Shown: positions 51,474 to 60,025, counted from the stretch's first letter. The stretch: DNA of 64,000 nt from Cytophagales bacterium WSM2-2 (GCA_015472025.1 BNHL01000001.1:1461501-1525500); one strand, 5' to 3'. Notes: generated by a model from the letters alone, not told the origin. Made by a program: numbers and translations.

Positions 51474-52367
51474 ATGAAATATTTTTTCCTTTTCACAATC
51501 ACATTTGTTGCTTCCACACTTTTTGCTCAGCAGGATCCGCTATACTCACAATACTACAACAATCCGATGTTGATCAACCCGGCATTCGCTGGTAGCACCG
51601 AACGACTTTATGCAGGCATTGCCTACCGGAGTCAGTGGGCAGGAGTTGATGGCGGACCAAAAACTTTTAACCTGAATGGTCACATCGCTCTTATGGACAA
51701 TAAGGTCGGATTGGGTGTGCTTGCTGTACAAGATCAGATTGGAGACATTAAGAATACGCAATATGGTGTTACAGGGGCATACCGGATAAAACTCTCGAAG
51801 TCAGTTTTTTCTTTCGGTATGCAAATGGGGGCAATTCGTTATGCCACTGATCCGGGTGCTGTTAAAGTTCAAAACAACCCTGACCCTGCTTTTAGTCAAT
51901 TCAGTGAAACAAAATTTAATACCGGTGTAGGTGTCATGCTGCAAAGCGAGAAGTATGTCATCAGTCTTTCTGTGCCGAAAATACTTGCGAGCACAGTCAG
52001 TCAGGGCGGGCAAGACATACAGATTTACAGTCAGAATTACTACCTCTACGGATCATACTTGCATTTTGTAAGCAAGGATGTTCAGTTTAAGCCTTCGGCA
52101 TTGTTGCGAATCACCAAGGGTTCTGCTGTCTCTGCAGATTTGAATTGCAATTTTATTTTAAAGCAACAATACACGGCCGGTGTCTTCACCCGGAATCTGA
52201 ACACCTACGGAGTTTTATTACAGGCAATTATGAGCAATTATCGCCTGGGATATGTCTTCGAAGTTCCGGGGAAAGGGTCTGCTCTGAATTTTGTAACACA
52301 CGAAGTAAGCCTGGCAATCTCGTTGGATTTGCTTAATGCTCACAACCATTCAGCTACAGGATTGTAA
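51474..52367 (+). CDS. type IX secretion system PorP/SprF family membrane protein
   Basis: 297 residues with a signal peptide (about 1-19, LFAQ). The mature N-terminus QQDPLYSQYYNNPMLINPAFAGS is the hallmark of PorP/SprF proteins, followed by strand-like segments of a barrel with RSQWAGVDGGPKTFNLNGHIAL. SprF-like proteins deliver or anchor type B T9SS substrates; here the gene is six bases after one, so the two form a substrate-partner pair. It converges on the histidine kinase gene with two bases between stop codons. Confidence 0.93.
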   Translation: MKYFFLFTITFVASTLFAQQDPLYSQYYNNPMLINPAFAGSTERLYAGIAYRSQWAGVDGGPKTFNLNGHIALMDNKVGLGVLAVQDQIGDIKNTQYGVTGAYRIKLSKSVFSFGMQMGAIRYATDPGAVKVQNNPDPAFSQFSETKFNTGVGVMLQSEKYVISLSVPKILASTVSQGGQDIQIYSQNYYLYGSYLHFVSKDVQFKPSALLRITKGSAVSADLNCNFILKQQYTAGVFTRNLNTYGVLLQAIMSNYRLGYVFEVPGKGSALNFVTHEVSLAISLDLLNAHNHSATGL

Positions 52368-52369
52368 AA

Positions 52370-53653
52370 TCAAACTGCACAAGGAATCTCAATGCTGAAC
52401 ATCGAACCATGTCCGTAAGTCGATTTGACGAGGATGGTGCCATTGAGTTTGTCTAATGTTTCCTTGACGATGTAAAGCCCCAAGCCTGAACCTTGAGAGC
52501 GCTCGGATGCCCGGTAAAACATGTTGAATATTTTTGGTAGGTGTTCCTCGCCTATTCCGATGCCGTTGTCCTCGACTTCCATTTTCAGAAAATTACCCAT
52601 TGACGAAGCCTTGATCACAATCTGAGGTTTGTCGTGGCGAGGATTACTATACTTCAGTGCATTCCCAATAATGTTGTTCAATACCACTTTCAGCCGAGAC
52701 CGGTCTGATGTGACTTTGAGTGCCGGAGGAATTGAGTAATCAATAAAAATATTTTCCATGCCCGTGCCGAATTTCAACCCTTCGGTCACTTCATGAACAA
52801 GCTCAAGTAAATTGAAATTCTCAATCCGGACCTCCTGTCGGGCATTTCTTGAGTAGTCGATGATCTCCCCGATGAATGAATCAAGGTCAGCTACTCTTGT
52901 CTTCATCATATCCAGGCACTGTTTTACCTCTTCGCGGTCACCGCTTCGCTGGCAAATTTCGATCAGTCCCAATACCGAACTCAGCGGGGCGCGTAAGTCA
53001 TGTGATGCACTGTAAACAAACCGGTCAAGCTCAAGATTGGCCTTGGTTAGCAATTGGTTATTGGAGATCAGTTCCTGTTCGGTCTTGTAATTAATATCAA
53101 GGGAGAAGAAAAGCAGCGCCAGTGATGTGCAAAGCGTGACCAAAAAATTGGTGATAAAGGATACGTTGATGTAAGCTGAAGAATAGGGAACAGGCTCAAT
53201 GATCGGGGGTAGATCGATATAGTAAGCGACAAAAAATCCGGCCACTCCAAGTGCCGAGAACAAAATTCCCAGCCTCACTTGCTCCCATCCGCAAAGCGTG
53301 AGAGAGATGAGCGAGTAAACGATGAAGTAAGCTCCTACACCGGTGTGATTGACATCATTGTCCGCAAAAACATAGATCAGAAAAAGAAGAAGAGGTAAAA
53401 AGATGAAATTGGCCGACATGTACCTGCCCGATCGATTGATCCAGAACACCACACCACATAACAATATCAGCAGAACATAAAACGGAATACTGACATAGAG
53501 CTGGTTGATAGAATCTAAAATGGTGTATACAATACCTATAGCAGCTCCAAGCAAACTAAGCTGGCCTCGCAGTATTGCACGCTTATAGACATTGCGCGAG
53601 ACGAATACGTCTTGACGTAAAAGAAAGCTTCGGGGTGGGTGCTTGCTCTCCAT
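52370..53653 (-). CDS. membrane-bound sensor histidine kinase
   Basis: 427 residues from the ATG giving MESKHPPRSFLLRQ; a TTG 24 bases upstream opens a longer frame, but a perfect -7 box lies between them. Six membrane helices (about 25-190) form a 7TM/5TM-like sensor. The kinase core is HisKA type with SASHDLRAPLSSVLG (His about 218) and an HATPase with NNIIGNALKYSN, DNGIGIGEEHL and GSGLGLYIV. No response regulator is adjacent, so it is an orphan that probably acts with an unlinked regulator. Signal unknown. Confidence 0.9.
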   Translation of the reverse strand: MESKHPPRSFLLRQDVFVSRNVYKRAILRGQLSLLGAAIGIVYTILDSINQLYVSIPFYVLLILLCGVVFWINRSGRYMSANFIFLPLLLFLIYVFADNDVNHTGVGAYFIVYSLISLTLCGWEQVRLGILFSALGVAGFFVAYYIDLPPIIEPVPYSSAYINVSFITNFLVTLCTSLALLFFSLDINYKTEQELISNNQLLTKANLELDRFVYSASHDLRAPLSSVLGLIEICQRSGDREEVKQCLDMMKTRVADLDSFIGEIIDYSRNARQEVRIENFNLLELVHEVTEGLKFGTGMENIFIDYSIPPALKVTSDRSRLKVVLNNIIGNALKYSNPRHDKPQIVIKASSMGNFLKMEVEDNGIGIGEEHLPKIFNMFYRASERSQGSGLGLYIVKETLDKLNGTILVKSTYGHGSMFSIEIPCAV

Positions 53654-53661
53654 AGACCACA

Positions 53662-53669
53662 CAAATATA
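53662..53669 (-). promoter_or_regulatory. -7 box of the orphan histidine kinase
   Basis: TATATTTG on the minus strand, perfect match, ending eight bases before the ATG at 53653: implies a nearly leaderless message. Confidence 0.5.
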
Positions 53670-53723
53670 TCCGTCAAAGGGAATTAATGGCCTTATCCTG
53701 GCAATATTTTCAAGCCAATACAA

Positions 53724-53754
53724 AAAAGAAAGCCCGGCTATTCAGCCAAGGCTT
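53724..53754 (-). terminator. terminator after tonB
   Basis: Interrupted stem AAGCC-GGCT / AGCC-GGCTT (53730-53754) with a four-base loop; on the minus strand it runs into TTTCTTTTTT. Confidence 0.65.
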
Positions 53755-53782
53755 CCTTACCTAACCCAAAATTATTTACCAG

Positions 53783-54559
53783 TTATTTAGATAAAGCGAA
53801 CTTGATCGGAAGCACCATTCGCACACTGACCGAACTGCCATGCTGACGGCCAGGTTTCCAATTCGGCATCTTTGAGATAACGCGGGCAGCTTCTTTATCC
53901 AAGGACACGTCCACATTTTTGATCACTTCAATGTCTGTGATTTCTCCATTTTGGTCGACTATAAATCTGACATAGACAGCTCCCTCGACTCCACGCTGAC
54001 TTGCGATAGACGGGTAACGGAGGTTCTTTTTCAGAAACTTGTATAATGCTGCCGCACCTCCCGGATACTCGGGCATAACTTCAGCGAAGTCGAGTGGTTT
54101 GCTCTCAGTGACTACCGGCACATCGGATGTGCCTGGAGTTTCTACTTCTGGTCCCGACTCACCTGGTCCCTCAATCCCTGTAGGGAGAAATGAAGCCACA
54201 ACAACATCAACTTTGGGTTGGTCCGGCACTTCAGTAGTCACGACTTTAACTGAGGCATCGGTACGCTTCACAGGGGTAGTCCTCACCTCTCTTTTAGCTG
54301 GTGGATCAGCAATGACCTTGACGTGGGTTAATTTCCTAGTCTTGTCCTTTGGCAAAATTGAAGCAACTATATCCGGCTTCATGATCATGGCGACCTGGGC
54401 GGCTACGAGTAATCCCATCATAAAAAGGAAACTTGACAAAGATCCCTTCGAAAGATTCTCTTGATAAGTTCTTCGAATTGAATAAGCCCCGTAGGCTTTG
54501 TTTCGATTTTCAAAAACAACATCATCGTTACGGGAGGGAACAGCATTTTCAGTATTCAT
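53783..54559 (-). CDS. energy transducer TonB
   Basis: 258 residues. Cytosolic N-terminus, membrane helix (about 42-60), Pro/Thr/Glu/Val-rich periplasmic linker (about 70-165) and a C-terminal TonB domain (about 170-258) with GAVYVRFIVDQNGEITDIEVIKNV and FDKEAARVISKMPNWKPG-like sequence. The N-terminus NRNKAYGAYSIRRTYQENL is the conserved Bacteroidota start. Couples the proton-motive force through ExbBD to TonB receptors such as the two in this window. No exbB or exbD is adjacent. Its terminator is downstream. Confidence 0.92.
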   Translation of the reverse strand: MNTENAVPSRNDDVVFENRNKAYGAYSIRRTYQENLSKGSLSSFLFMMGLLVAAQVAMIMKPDIVASILPKDKTRKLTHVKVIADPPAKREVRTTPVKRTDASVKVVTTEVPDQPKVDVVVASFLPTGIEGPGESGPEVETPGTSDVPVVTESKPLDFAEVMPEYPGGAAALYKFLKKNLRYPSIASQRGVEGAVYVRFIVDQNGEITDIEVIKNVDVSLDKEAARVISKMPNWKPGRQHGSSVSVRMVLPIKFALSK

Positions 54560-54606
54560 AGGAATAGTGTTTAGGTATTAAACTTCAAACTCCGATGAAC
54601 CGCGCG

Positions 54607-54620
54607 TGCCGGCAGGCAGG
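54607..54620. repeat. TGCCGGCAGGCAGG element
   Basis: TGCCGGCA (54607-54614) is an 8-base palindrome followed by GGCAGG. From memory, TGCCTGCCGGCAGGCA-like sequences are scattered through many Bacteroidota genomes; here only one, slightly altered, copy appears. Confidence 0.3.
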
Positions 54621-54686
54621 TTGCATTTGACCTAATAATTCCCCAGGGTGGGGAAAGTCACAGGAAGGTTCAAAAAAAATTGGCGG

Positions 54687-54950
54687 CTACTTAGTCGAGG
54701 GGGACTGTGTGGCTTTGTCGTTCTTTTTCAATTCGCGTTCTTTTTCCCATTTCATGACAAAATAGGATGAAAGGATTAGCAGTAAAATGGTAACTACCGC
54801 TACCACAATCGAGTAGACAAATACTTTTCTTGTTCTTTTGACACGCTGTGCTCGCTCATGGCGCTGCAACACCAGTGAATAATTACGGTGACGCTGCAAA
54901 GCATTCTCATCCAGGTGCCGTCTGCGTAGCTTTATTTCATTCCTTGCCAT
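54687..54950 (-). CDS. small membrane protein encoded with an ECF sigma factor
   Basis: 87 residues: a very basic, Arg-rich N-terminal segment (about 1-40: RNEIKLRRRHLDENALQRHRNY), one membrane helix (about 43-66) and a charged tail. It begins inside the last codons of the sigma-factor gene (14-base overlap), so it is translationally coupled. Topology (cytosolic domain, one helix, periplasmic tail) is that of a minimal anti-sigma factor, but no anti-sigma motif is recognisable. Other readings, such as a scaffold or unrelated protein, are possible. An inverted repeat TTCCCC / GGGGAA (54639-54655) lies downstream. Confidence 0.75.
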   Translation of the reverse strand: MARNEIKLRRRHLDENALQRHRNYSLVLQRHERAQRVKRTRKVFVYSIVVAVVTILLLILSSYFVMKWEKERELKKNDKATQSPSTK

Positions 54951-55503
54951 CGTACTTCACCTTAACGTTAAATTTCTTCCGAAGTTGGTCCAGTGCGCGG
55001 TAGGTTCTCATTTTTGCACTGCTTTCGCCAATGTCGAGAATAAACGCCATTTCCTTAAAGTCTTTGTCCTCAAAGAAGCGGAGTTGCAATACCTCCAGCA
55101 TTTCAGAAGGCAGGTCCTTCATAAATTCAAATAGTTGTAAAACTGTTTCTTCGGAATATTCTTCGTCTTCGCGTTCAAACAAAGAACGCAACTGCACCTC
55201 ATCCAGGCTGTAGATTTTTTGTCTCTTCGCCTTTTTGTAGTGCTTGTTTACTTCGTTGCTTGCTATTTTATAAAACCAGGCCGATACCGGAACACCTCGA
55301 AACTCATATCGCTGCACATTTCCCAAGGCAATAAAAAAAGTCTGAGAACAAAGGTCGCTCGTCAGATCTTCATCGTCTGTTTGCGTAAAAATGAAATTAA
55401 AAATCCGGTCGAAATATTTTTCATACAGGGGGCCAAAAGCCGCCGGGTCATTCTTTGCCCGGTCAACAATTTCATATTCCCGCCTGATCTCCTCTTCTGT
55501 CAT
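54937..55503 (-). CDS. ECF-type RNA polymerase sigma factor
   Basis: 188 residues from the ATG giving MTEEEIRREYEIV; a longer frame adds 11 residues. Region 2: FGPLYEKYFDRIFNFIFTQTDDEDLTSDLCSQTFFIAL, with YEFRGVPVSAWFYKIASNEVNKHYKKAKR as region 2.3-2.4. Region 4: EFMKDLPSEMLEVLQLRFFEDKDFKEMAFILDIGESSAKMRTYRALDQLRKKF, the -35-recognition helix-turn-helix. It directs RNA polymerase to an alternative promoter set. The membrane protein downstream, overlapping by 14 bases, may control it. Confidence 0.93.
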   Translation of the reverse strand: MTEEEIRREYEIVDRAKNDPAAFGPLYEKYFDRIFNFIFTQTDDEDLTSDLCSQTFFIALGNVQRYEFRGVPVSAWFYKIASNEVNKHYKKAKRQKIYSLDEVQLRSLFEREDEEYSEETVLQLFEFMKDLPSEMLEVLQLRFFEDKDFKEMAFILDIGESSAKMRTYRALDQLRKKFNVKVKYDGKE

Positions 55504-55520
55504 TGACGGAAAATTAGATT

Positions 55521-55555
55521 TTTGTACGCTTCGCAAAAAGAAAAACTTAGTTTTG
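55521..55555 (+). promoter_or_regulatory. promoter of the small two-ORF unit
   Basis: TTTG (55521-55524), 23 bases, TAGTTTTG (55548-55555), a perfect -7 box. It ends 13 bases before the ATG at 55569 and lies in the intergenic region divergent from the sigma factor. Confidence 0.5.
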
Positions 55556-55568
55556 TTTTCTGTTTGTT

Positions 55569-55628
55569 ATGAAAACAATCAACGAAGCTGTCGATTACCA
55601 GTTAAAAAAATTCGCTTTCAGGAAATGA
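55569..55628 (+). CDS. 19-residue leader ORF coupled to the next gene
   Basis: ATG frame giving MKTINEAVDYQLKKFAFRK, whose TGA stop overlaps the next start as ATGA (55625-55628). It begins 13 bases after a perfect -7 box, so it is the first frame in the message. The peptide is amphipathic and Lys-rich and matches no known family. The four-base overlap implies that ribosomes terminating here re-initiate on the 69-residue gene, so it may set its expression. Coding status is not proven. Confidence 0.4.
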   Translation: MKTINEAVDYQLKKFAFRK

Positions 55629-55834
55629 AGGGGCTTGCATTCAGTTCGTTGCGTGTTGGTTCGAAGTACCGACTCACTAATTTTGGCGATATCAATGAAT
55701 TCCTGATTGAGAAAGTCCTAGGCAACGGTGACTTTGCAGTGAAAGATCTTCTCACGCTGGAGCGTTATAACCTCAAAGACCTTTTTAAATTTGGTAAAGG
55801 AAAGGACTTTGAGATACGTGAGATCAGTGACTAG
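55625..55834 (+). CDS. small conserved-looking hypothetical protein, 69 residues
   Basis: Starts at the ATG giving MKGLAFSSLRVGSKYRLTNFGD. It is short, beta-rich and charged, with a family-like pattern SSLRVGSKY, FLIEKVLGNGDFAVKDLLTLERYNL and FGKGKDFEIREI that I associate with uncharacterised Cytophagales proteins. Preceded by a coupled 19-codon leader and a promoter. Its TAG stop shares CTAG (55831-55834) with the stop of the convergent YfiR gene. Function unknown. Confidence 0.7.
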   Translation: MKGLAFSSLRVGSKYRLTNFGDINEFLIEKVLGNGDFAVKDLLTLERYNLKDLFKFGKGKDFEIREISD

Positions 55835-56340
55835 ATCGTCTCGTTTGCCAACGATACGAGATTTTGCGAAATACGAATCTGGCGGTTATCCAATTCCTTT
55901 CGATTGATGTCAAATCGCAACGCGTTGTTATCCAACACAACAAAGCTGAAGTTCGCTCCTTTTTTGAATAAGCCTTCGCGCTCCGCAATGATCATCACAG
56001 GCCTGCCAGCATAAGCTTTGACAATCTCATTCAATTGACTGCTGCGACCATCGGAAACGTATATTATTTGAGGTTCATCTTTCGGTATCTCTTCAGACTG
56101 TGTCACTTGAAATTTCCTTCCCTGGATATCTTTATTGGCCGTTGTTTTCAGTAATTCATCGTAAACTTTGGACTTACCCAAAACTGTGATCTTAAATTCC
56201 TTCGCATCCGACTGTGGCCAGGAAGAATACTTGGCGATACTCACGACAAACACCGAGTAAACCTGGTAGTTAGTGGTTTGTGCGTTCGAAAAATGAATAA
56301 CAGAAAAAAGGAAAAATAAACTATAGACTAATTTTTTCAT
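55831..56340 (-). CDS. YfiR family (DUF4154) periplasmic protein
   Basis: 169 residues with a signal peptide (about 1-20, NAQ). YfiR-like features: VYSVFVVSIAKYSSWP near the start, ITVLGKSKVYDELLK, KDEPQIIYVSDGRSS, GRPVMIIAEREGLFKKGANFSFVVLDNNALRFDINRKEL and the terminal RQIRISQNLVSLA. YfiR in Pseudomonas is a periplasmic repressor of a diguanylate cyclase; Bacteroidota members usually sit with TonB receptors. It follows the receptor gene by eight bases. Confidence 0.9.
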   Translation of the reverse strand: MKKLVYSLFFLFSVIHFSNAQTTNYQVYSVFVVSIAKYSSWPQSDAKEFKITVLGKSKVYDELLKTTANKDIQGRKFQVTQSEEIPKDEPQIIYVSDGRSSQLNEIVKAYAGRPVMIIAEREGLFKKGANFSFVVLDNNALRFDINRKELDNRQIRISQNLVSLANETI

Positions 56341-56348
56341 GACGCTTC

Positions 56349-58331
56349 TTACTTTTTAAAATCCAACTGGTATGAAATTTTTACAACAAACTCTGTGCTG
56401 CGACCGGGAATCGGGGCATAGTTTCCATTGTAGGCCTGGGGGATCACCGGCTTCTGGTTAAACAGATCGTAAGCACCAACGCCTATCACAATTCCTCCGG
56501 TTTCATAGTTTAAAAAAGTGTTGAGCAATACGTAAGGATCAAGCGCGACAGCTTCCGGATCTCCATTCGTATCATACTGAGTGTACGCATAGCGTTTGCC
56601 ACTGTAAATCATTGTTGCATTCCAGGATAGTTTTTTAGTTAAAGAATAGTTGACTACTGCGACACCTTTGCTTGCGGGCATTCCTGCAAATTGCGCGTTC
56701 GTCTGAGGAACCATGTAAGTTGTCACCGTTGAATTGCTGTTCGCCTGCGCAAATGAGTAGTTGAGATTCATGTTCCAGCTCTTCTTGCGGAGACTGTAGA
56801 CTAATTCAATTCCACTGCTCCCGGATTTACTGAAGTTTTGATAACCCTCATTACTGTTGTCGATGAACTGGTAGATGATTACGTTTTGCGTGTTCAGCAA
56901 AAAAGCGTTGATCGAGAAAAGCATCTCGGGTGTAAACTGGTAGCCCAGTTCAATCTCACCTACATTGCTTTTTTCCGGAACAACTTTTCCCGCGAGGGTA
57001 CGGTGCTGGTTCTCGATAGCGGGTGAGCGAAACGCCTGGCTGTAAAGCAATTTGAAGTGAAAGTTTTCTATTTTCTTGGTCAGTGCAAGGCGCGGCACAA
57101 ATGCATCACCTGCGAGGCTGTTCTTTTCATAGCGCGCTCCTATGGTAATGTTAGCCAGGCGATGTTTCAAAAGACCCTGGGCAAAAATGGCGTAGTTATC
57201 CATTTTGAAATCTGACCCACCGAAATACGTGTTGCCTGGCAGTAGATCAGATCCTTTGTCAGCAAAATAAACTGCGCCTCCAACGATATTGATTTTGCGG
57301 CTCACATTGTAATTCGTTGTCAGGTTGATGAGGCTGCGGGTGGCACGGGCACGCAACGCATAGCCGCCATCGCTCACTGTTCCCCAAGCCCAGGGAATTT
57401 GGTTCATGTAAACAAACTGAGGGGTGATTGTCAGTTTGTCCGTTGCTTTAAAATCGTATTTAACATCGGCCGAGTAGTTGTCGTATTTAGTAAAGTTGAT
57501 CGGATCGGTAGTTTTATATCCGTTATACATTCCGCGCACTTTCAATCCATAGGCACTCACACCAATGTTCACATTCATTGGATCAGCTGACGTAACCTTA
57601 GCGAGGTCTGCTGGCGTGTAGGTGCCATCGTCTTGCAGTTGATCTATGTAATTTTTTTGATCACTCACAATTCCTTTACCCTGAAAAAATCCCAGATCCC
57701 AGGATACATTTTCAGTCTTTTGAGAAAGCATCACACCTCCATTGGTACGGCCAACAGCAGAAGAGTGAAAACCTCCAACTCCGTAAGCCATGACTCCATT
57801 GAGAGAGGATGCCTGTTTCGTGATGATATTTACTACCGCATATTCTGCTGATCCTCCATATACAGCTGATCCAGGACCACGAATGATCTCGATTTTTTCA
57901 ATCGCATCGACAGGGAAGTTGTTGATCAACGGAACGGTTTGATAGAGCAAGTCATTGATCTGCTGGCCATCCAATAAGAAAAGAACTTTCCCTTCGTTCG
58001 CCCAATTGCCACGAAAGGAAATCCCTGAGACAAACTGCACATCCTGTCCGATGTCAAACCCAGGAATCGTACGCAACACATCTGTAATATCCCGGGCACC
58101 CATCTTACGAATGTCTTCTGCTGCGATTACACTAAGAATGCCCGGAGTTTCACGTGTTGCCATCGCTTTACCCACGCCAACTTTTGCGGCCTGGTTGAGT
58201 TGCTTTTGCAAATCACTCTCCGCGGTATAAGCGCTTAACTTTAGAAGTGAATCCAGTTCCTGAGCGTGAACTGATTGAATAAAAAGAAATGCGAATAAAA
58301 GGGCGGATGCCCTGAGTAGCCAACGATTCAT
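56349..58331 (-). CDS. TonB-dependent receptor paired with YfiR
   Basis: 660 residues from the ATG giving MNRWLLRASALLFAFLFIQSVHAQ; a 22-residue upstream extension has no signal features. Signal peptide, then SAYTAESDLQKQLNQAAKVGVGKAMATRETPGILSVIAAEDIRKMG and a plug domain with VLRTIPGFDIGQDVQFVSGISFRG and IIRGPGSAVYGGSAEYAVVNI. The barrel ends with the aromatic VVKISYQLDF. It begins an operon with the YfiR gene eight bases downstream. Ligand unknown; the pair suggests surface sensing coupled to a regulator. Confidence 0.92.
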   Translation of the reverse strand: MNRWLLRASALLFAFLFIQSVHAQELDSLLKLSAYTAESDLQKQLNQAAKVGVGKAMATRETPGILSVIAAEDIRKMGARDITDVLRTIPGFDIGQDVQFVSGISFRGNWANEGKVLFLLDGQQINDLLYQTVPLINNFPVDAIEKIEIIRGPGSAVYGGSAEYAVVNIITKQASSLNGVMAYGVGGFHSSAVGRTNGGVMLSQKTENVSWDLGFFQGKGIVSDQKNYIDQLQDDGTYTPADLAKVTSADPMNVNIGVSAYGLKVRGMYNGYKTTDPINFTKYDNYSADVKYDFKATDKLTITPQFVYMNQIPWAWGTVSDGGYALRARATRSLINLTTNYNVSRKINIVGGAVYFADKGSDLLPGNTYFGGSDFKMDNYAIFAQGLLKHRLANITIGARYEKNSLAGDAFVPRLALTKKIENFHFKLLYSQAFRSPAIENQHRTLAGKVVPEKSNVGEIELGYQFTPEMLFSINAFLLNTQNVIIYQFIDNSNEGYQNFSKSGSSGIELVYSLRKKSWNMNLNYSFAQANSNSTVTTYMVPQTNAQFAGMPASKGVAVVNYSLTKKLSWNATMIYSGKRYAYTQYDTNGDPEAVALDPYVLLNTFLNYETGGIVIGVGAYDLFNQKPVIPQAYNGNYAPIPGRSTEFVVKISYQLDFKK

Positions 58332-58363
58332 GAAAAACGAATTAAATAGACGCGCAAAAATAA

Positions 58364-58391
58364 ATAAAAAAAGCGAAGGTCGCCTCCGCTT
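58364..58391 (-). terminator. terminator after DUF4139 gene
   Basis: AAGCGGAGG / CCTTCGCTT (58371-58391, minus strand, one G-U) around loop CGA, followed by seven U. Separates the DUF4139 gene from the receptor-YfiR operon. Confidence 0.85.
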
Positions 58392-58411
58392 CTTCATTTT
58401 GCCAGTTGATC

Positions 58412-60025
58412 TTACAAACCGTTTAACTGACGGTCTTTCGGATATTTCACTTCGTATTTGAACACAATCTTCTTGGTTTCATTGGGCTGCAGTTTCATAT
58501 CCCACGAGAGCTTTCCCGTGTCTTTGTTGTAAACAGCGCTTGCTAAATCGATTGCGGTCACTTCAATCTGCGTGTTTTGCGAAACTGGAATCTGATCCTC
58601 TATTGAAATCCGAATGGGTTCATTTTTAGTGTTACGTACTGAAATCTCCCATGCAAAACTTTCCTTCTGGTTTGTCCCAATAAATTTGCGTGACGTCAAT
58701 TCTTTTTGTTTTTCACGCTTTACAACAATCCGTTTATCACGACCAAGCGACAGAGATAAAGTATCCTTAAGATTATTCGGATCAATAAACGATTTGCCTG
58801 TAAAAGTTCCTTCAAAGAAAATATTGGCTTCGCCAGGAAGTAAGCTTAATTCCTCCCAACCAATTGCTTTTGCCAGCAAGAAGGCATCGTTGTCAAGTTT
58901 AGGCGCGGTAGAATAATTATAGCTCGCTTTCAGTTCATAACTGCGAATATCCACTAGCGTAGGCTTATTCGTTGATACCACAGTGTAGGGCAAAGAAATG
59001 TCAAACTCTGTGTTGAGCGATGTTTGAATGGTGGAAACAAAGTCATCTATTTTGCTGGCTTCCTGTTTTATCTCCTCGGCCTTGGGCGCCATATCTGCAC
59101 TTTTCATCATCATCGGAGCCGCCATTTTTCTTTTCTCCATTCCACGGTAATTGTTGTAAGCTACAGGCTGATAGAAATCCAAATACCAGGCAATCAGTTC
59201 AGGCTTCAGTCCGCTAAGGTTGGGATTAGCAGTTGAGAGTTTCAGTTTAACATTTTTCCATTCTTCGCCTGTGCCTTGGAAAACATTCGCTTTGTAGCTC
59301 AACTGCAGCGGGCTTTTAGTGTTGATGGCCCGAATGTCATATTGGGGCATCCATCCGGCATTCCCAACTACGTAGCTGATGTCAAAATCAGCAGCGACCG
59401 CGGCTTCAGCAGAGACATTGATAATGATCTCACTGGTGTTGCGCTGATACAATTCATTTTGTGTATTGATCTGCATCTGCAATTTTTCAATGCGCTCATT
59501 TATTTTTGCGATCTTTTCGTCTCCCTTCATTCTTGTAGAAACAATTTCGGTGAGGCGCGACCGGTAGAAATCAGCCATAGCCTTAAGTTCTGCGACTGTC
59601 AAATTTTGATTTGTGCCACCGATTTTCTGGTTGCTCAACAGCATCTGTTCTTCCTTGCTAAGAATTTCCTTTTGACTTTGTTCGAGTATCACTTGCTTTT
59701 GTAAGAGCTCGACAGAATCCTTCAGAATCTTCAATGACTTGGGCATATTGATCTCCGACAAATAATTTTGACGGTGACTGGTACCGAGAATAATGAAGTT
59801 TCCCTTGCCAGAAACCTGGATGCTCTCCGGGTCGAGCATAGAAGTGAGCCCACCTACAACAAGTTCGGTTTTCCCTGCTGAAAGAGATGCATGGGCCTGG
59901 CGTGTAATTTGAGCCCGGCTTAAGAATACCGTTACATCAGTAATTTTTGATGCAACATTTTGACTGCTTTGAGCTGTGCAGCAAATCGCTGTCAACCAGA
60001 GCATAAACACAGAAATTGATTTCAT
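58412..60025 (-). CDS. DUF4139 (MuiA-like) secreted protein
   Basis: 537 residues from the ATG giving MKSISVFMLWLTAICCTAQ, a signal peptide. An N-terminal DUF4140 region (KITDVTVFLSRAQITRQAHASLSAGKTELVVGGLTSMLDPESIQVSG), a long coiled coil (about 95-190), then the DUF4139 domain: YVVGNAGWMPQYDIRA, LSTANPNLSGLKPEL, and a final WEISVRNTKNEPIRISIEDQIPVSQN with LSWDMKLQPNETKKIVFKYEVKYPKD. The family is named for mucoidy inhibitor A but the mechanism is unknown. Probably periplasmic. Own transcription unit. Confidence 0.88.
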   Translation of the reverse strand: MKSISVFMLWLTAICCTAQSSQNVASKITDVTVFLSRAQITRQAHASLSAGKTELVVGGLTSMLDPESIQVSGKGNFIILGTSHRQNYLSEINMPKSLKILKDSVELLQKQVILEQSQKEILSKEEQMLLSNQKIGGTNQNLTVAELKAMADFYRSRLTEIVSTRMKGDEKIAKINERIEKLQMQINTQNELYQRNTSEIIINVSAEAAVAADFDISYVVGNAGWMPQYDIRAINTKSPLQLSYKANVFQGTGEEWKNVKLKLSTANPNLSGLKPELIAWYLDFYQPVAYNNYRGMEKRKMAAPMMMKSADMAPKAEEIKQEASKIDDFVSTIQTSLNTEFDISLPYTVVSTNKPTLVDIRSYELKASYNYSTAPKLDNDAFLLAKAIGWEELSLLPGEANIFFEGTFTGKSFIDPNNLKDTLSLSLGRDKRIVVKREKQKELTSRKFIGTNQKESFAWEISVRNTKNEPIRISIEDQIPVSQNTQIEVTAIDLASAVYNKDTGKLSWDMKLQPNETKKIVFKYEVKYPKDRQLNGL

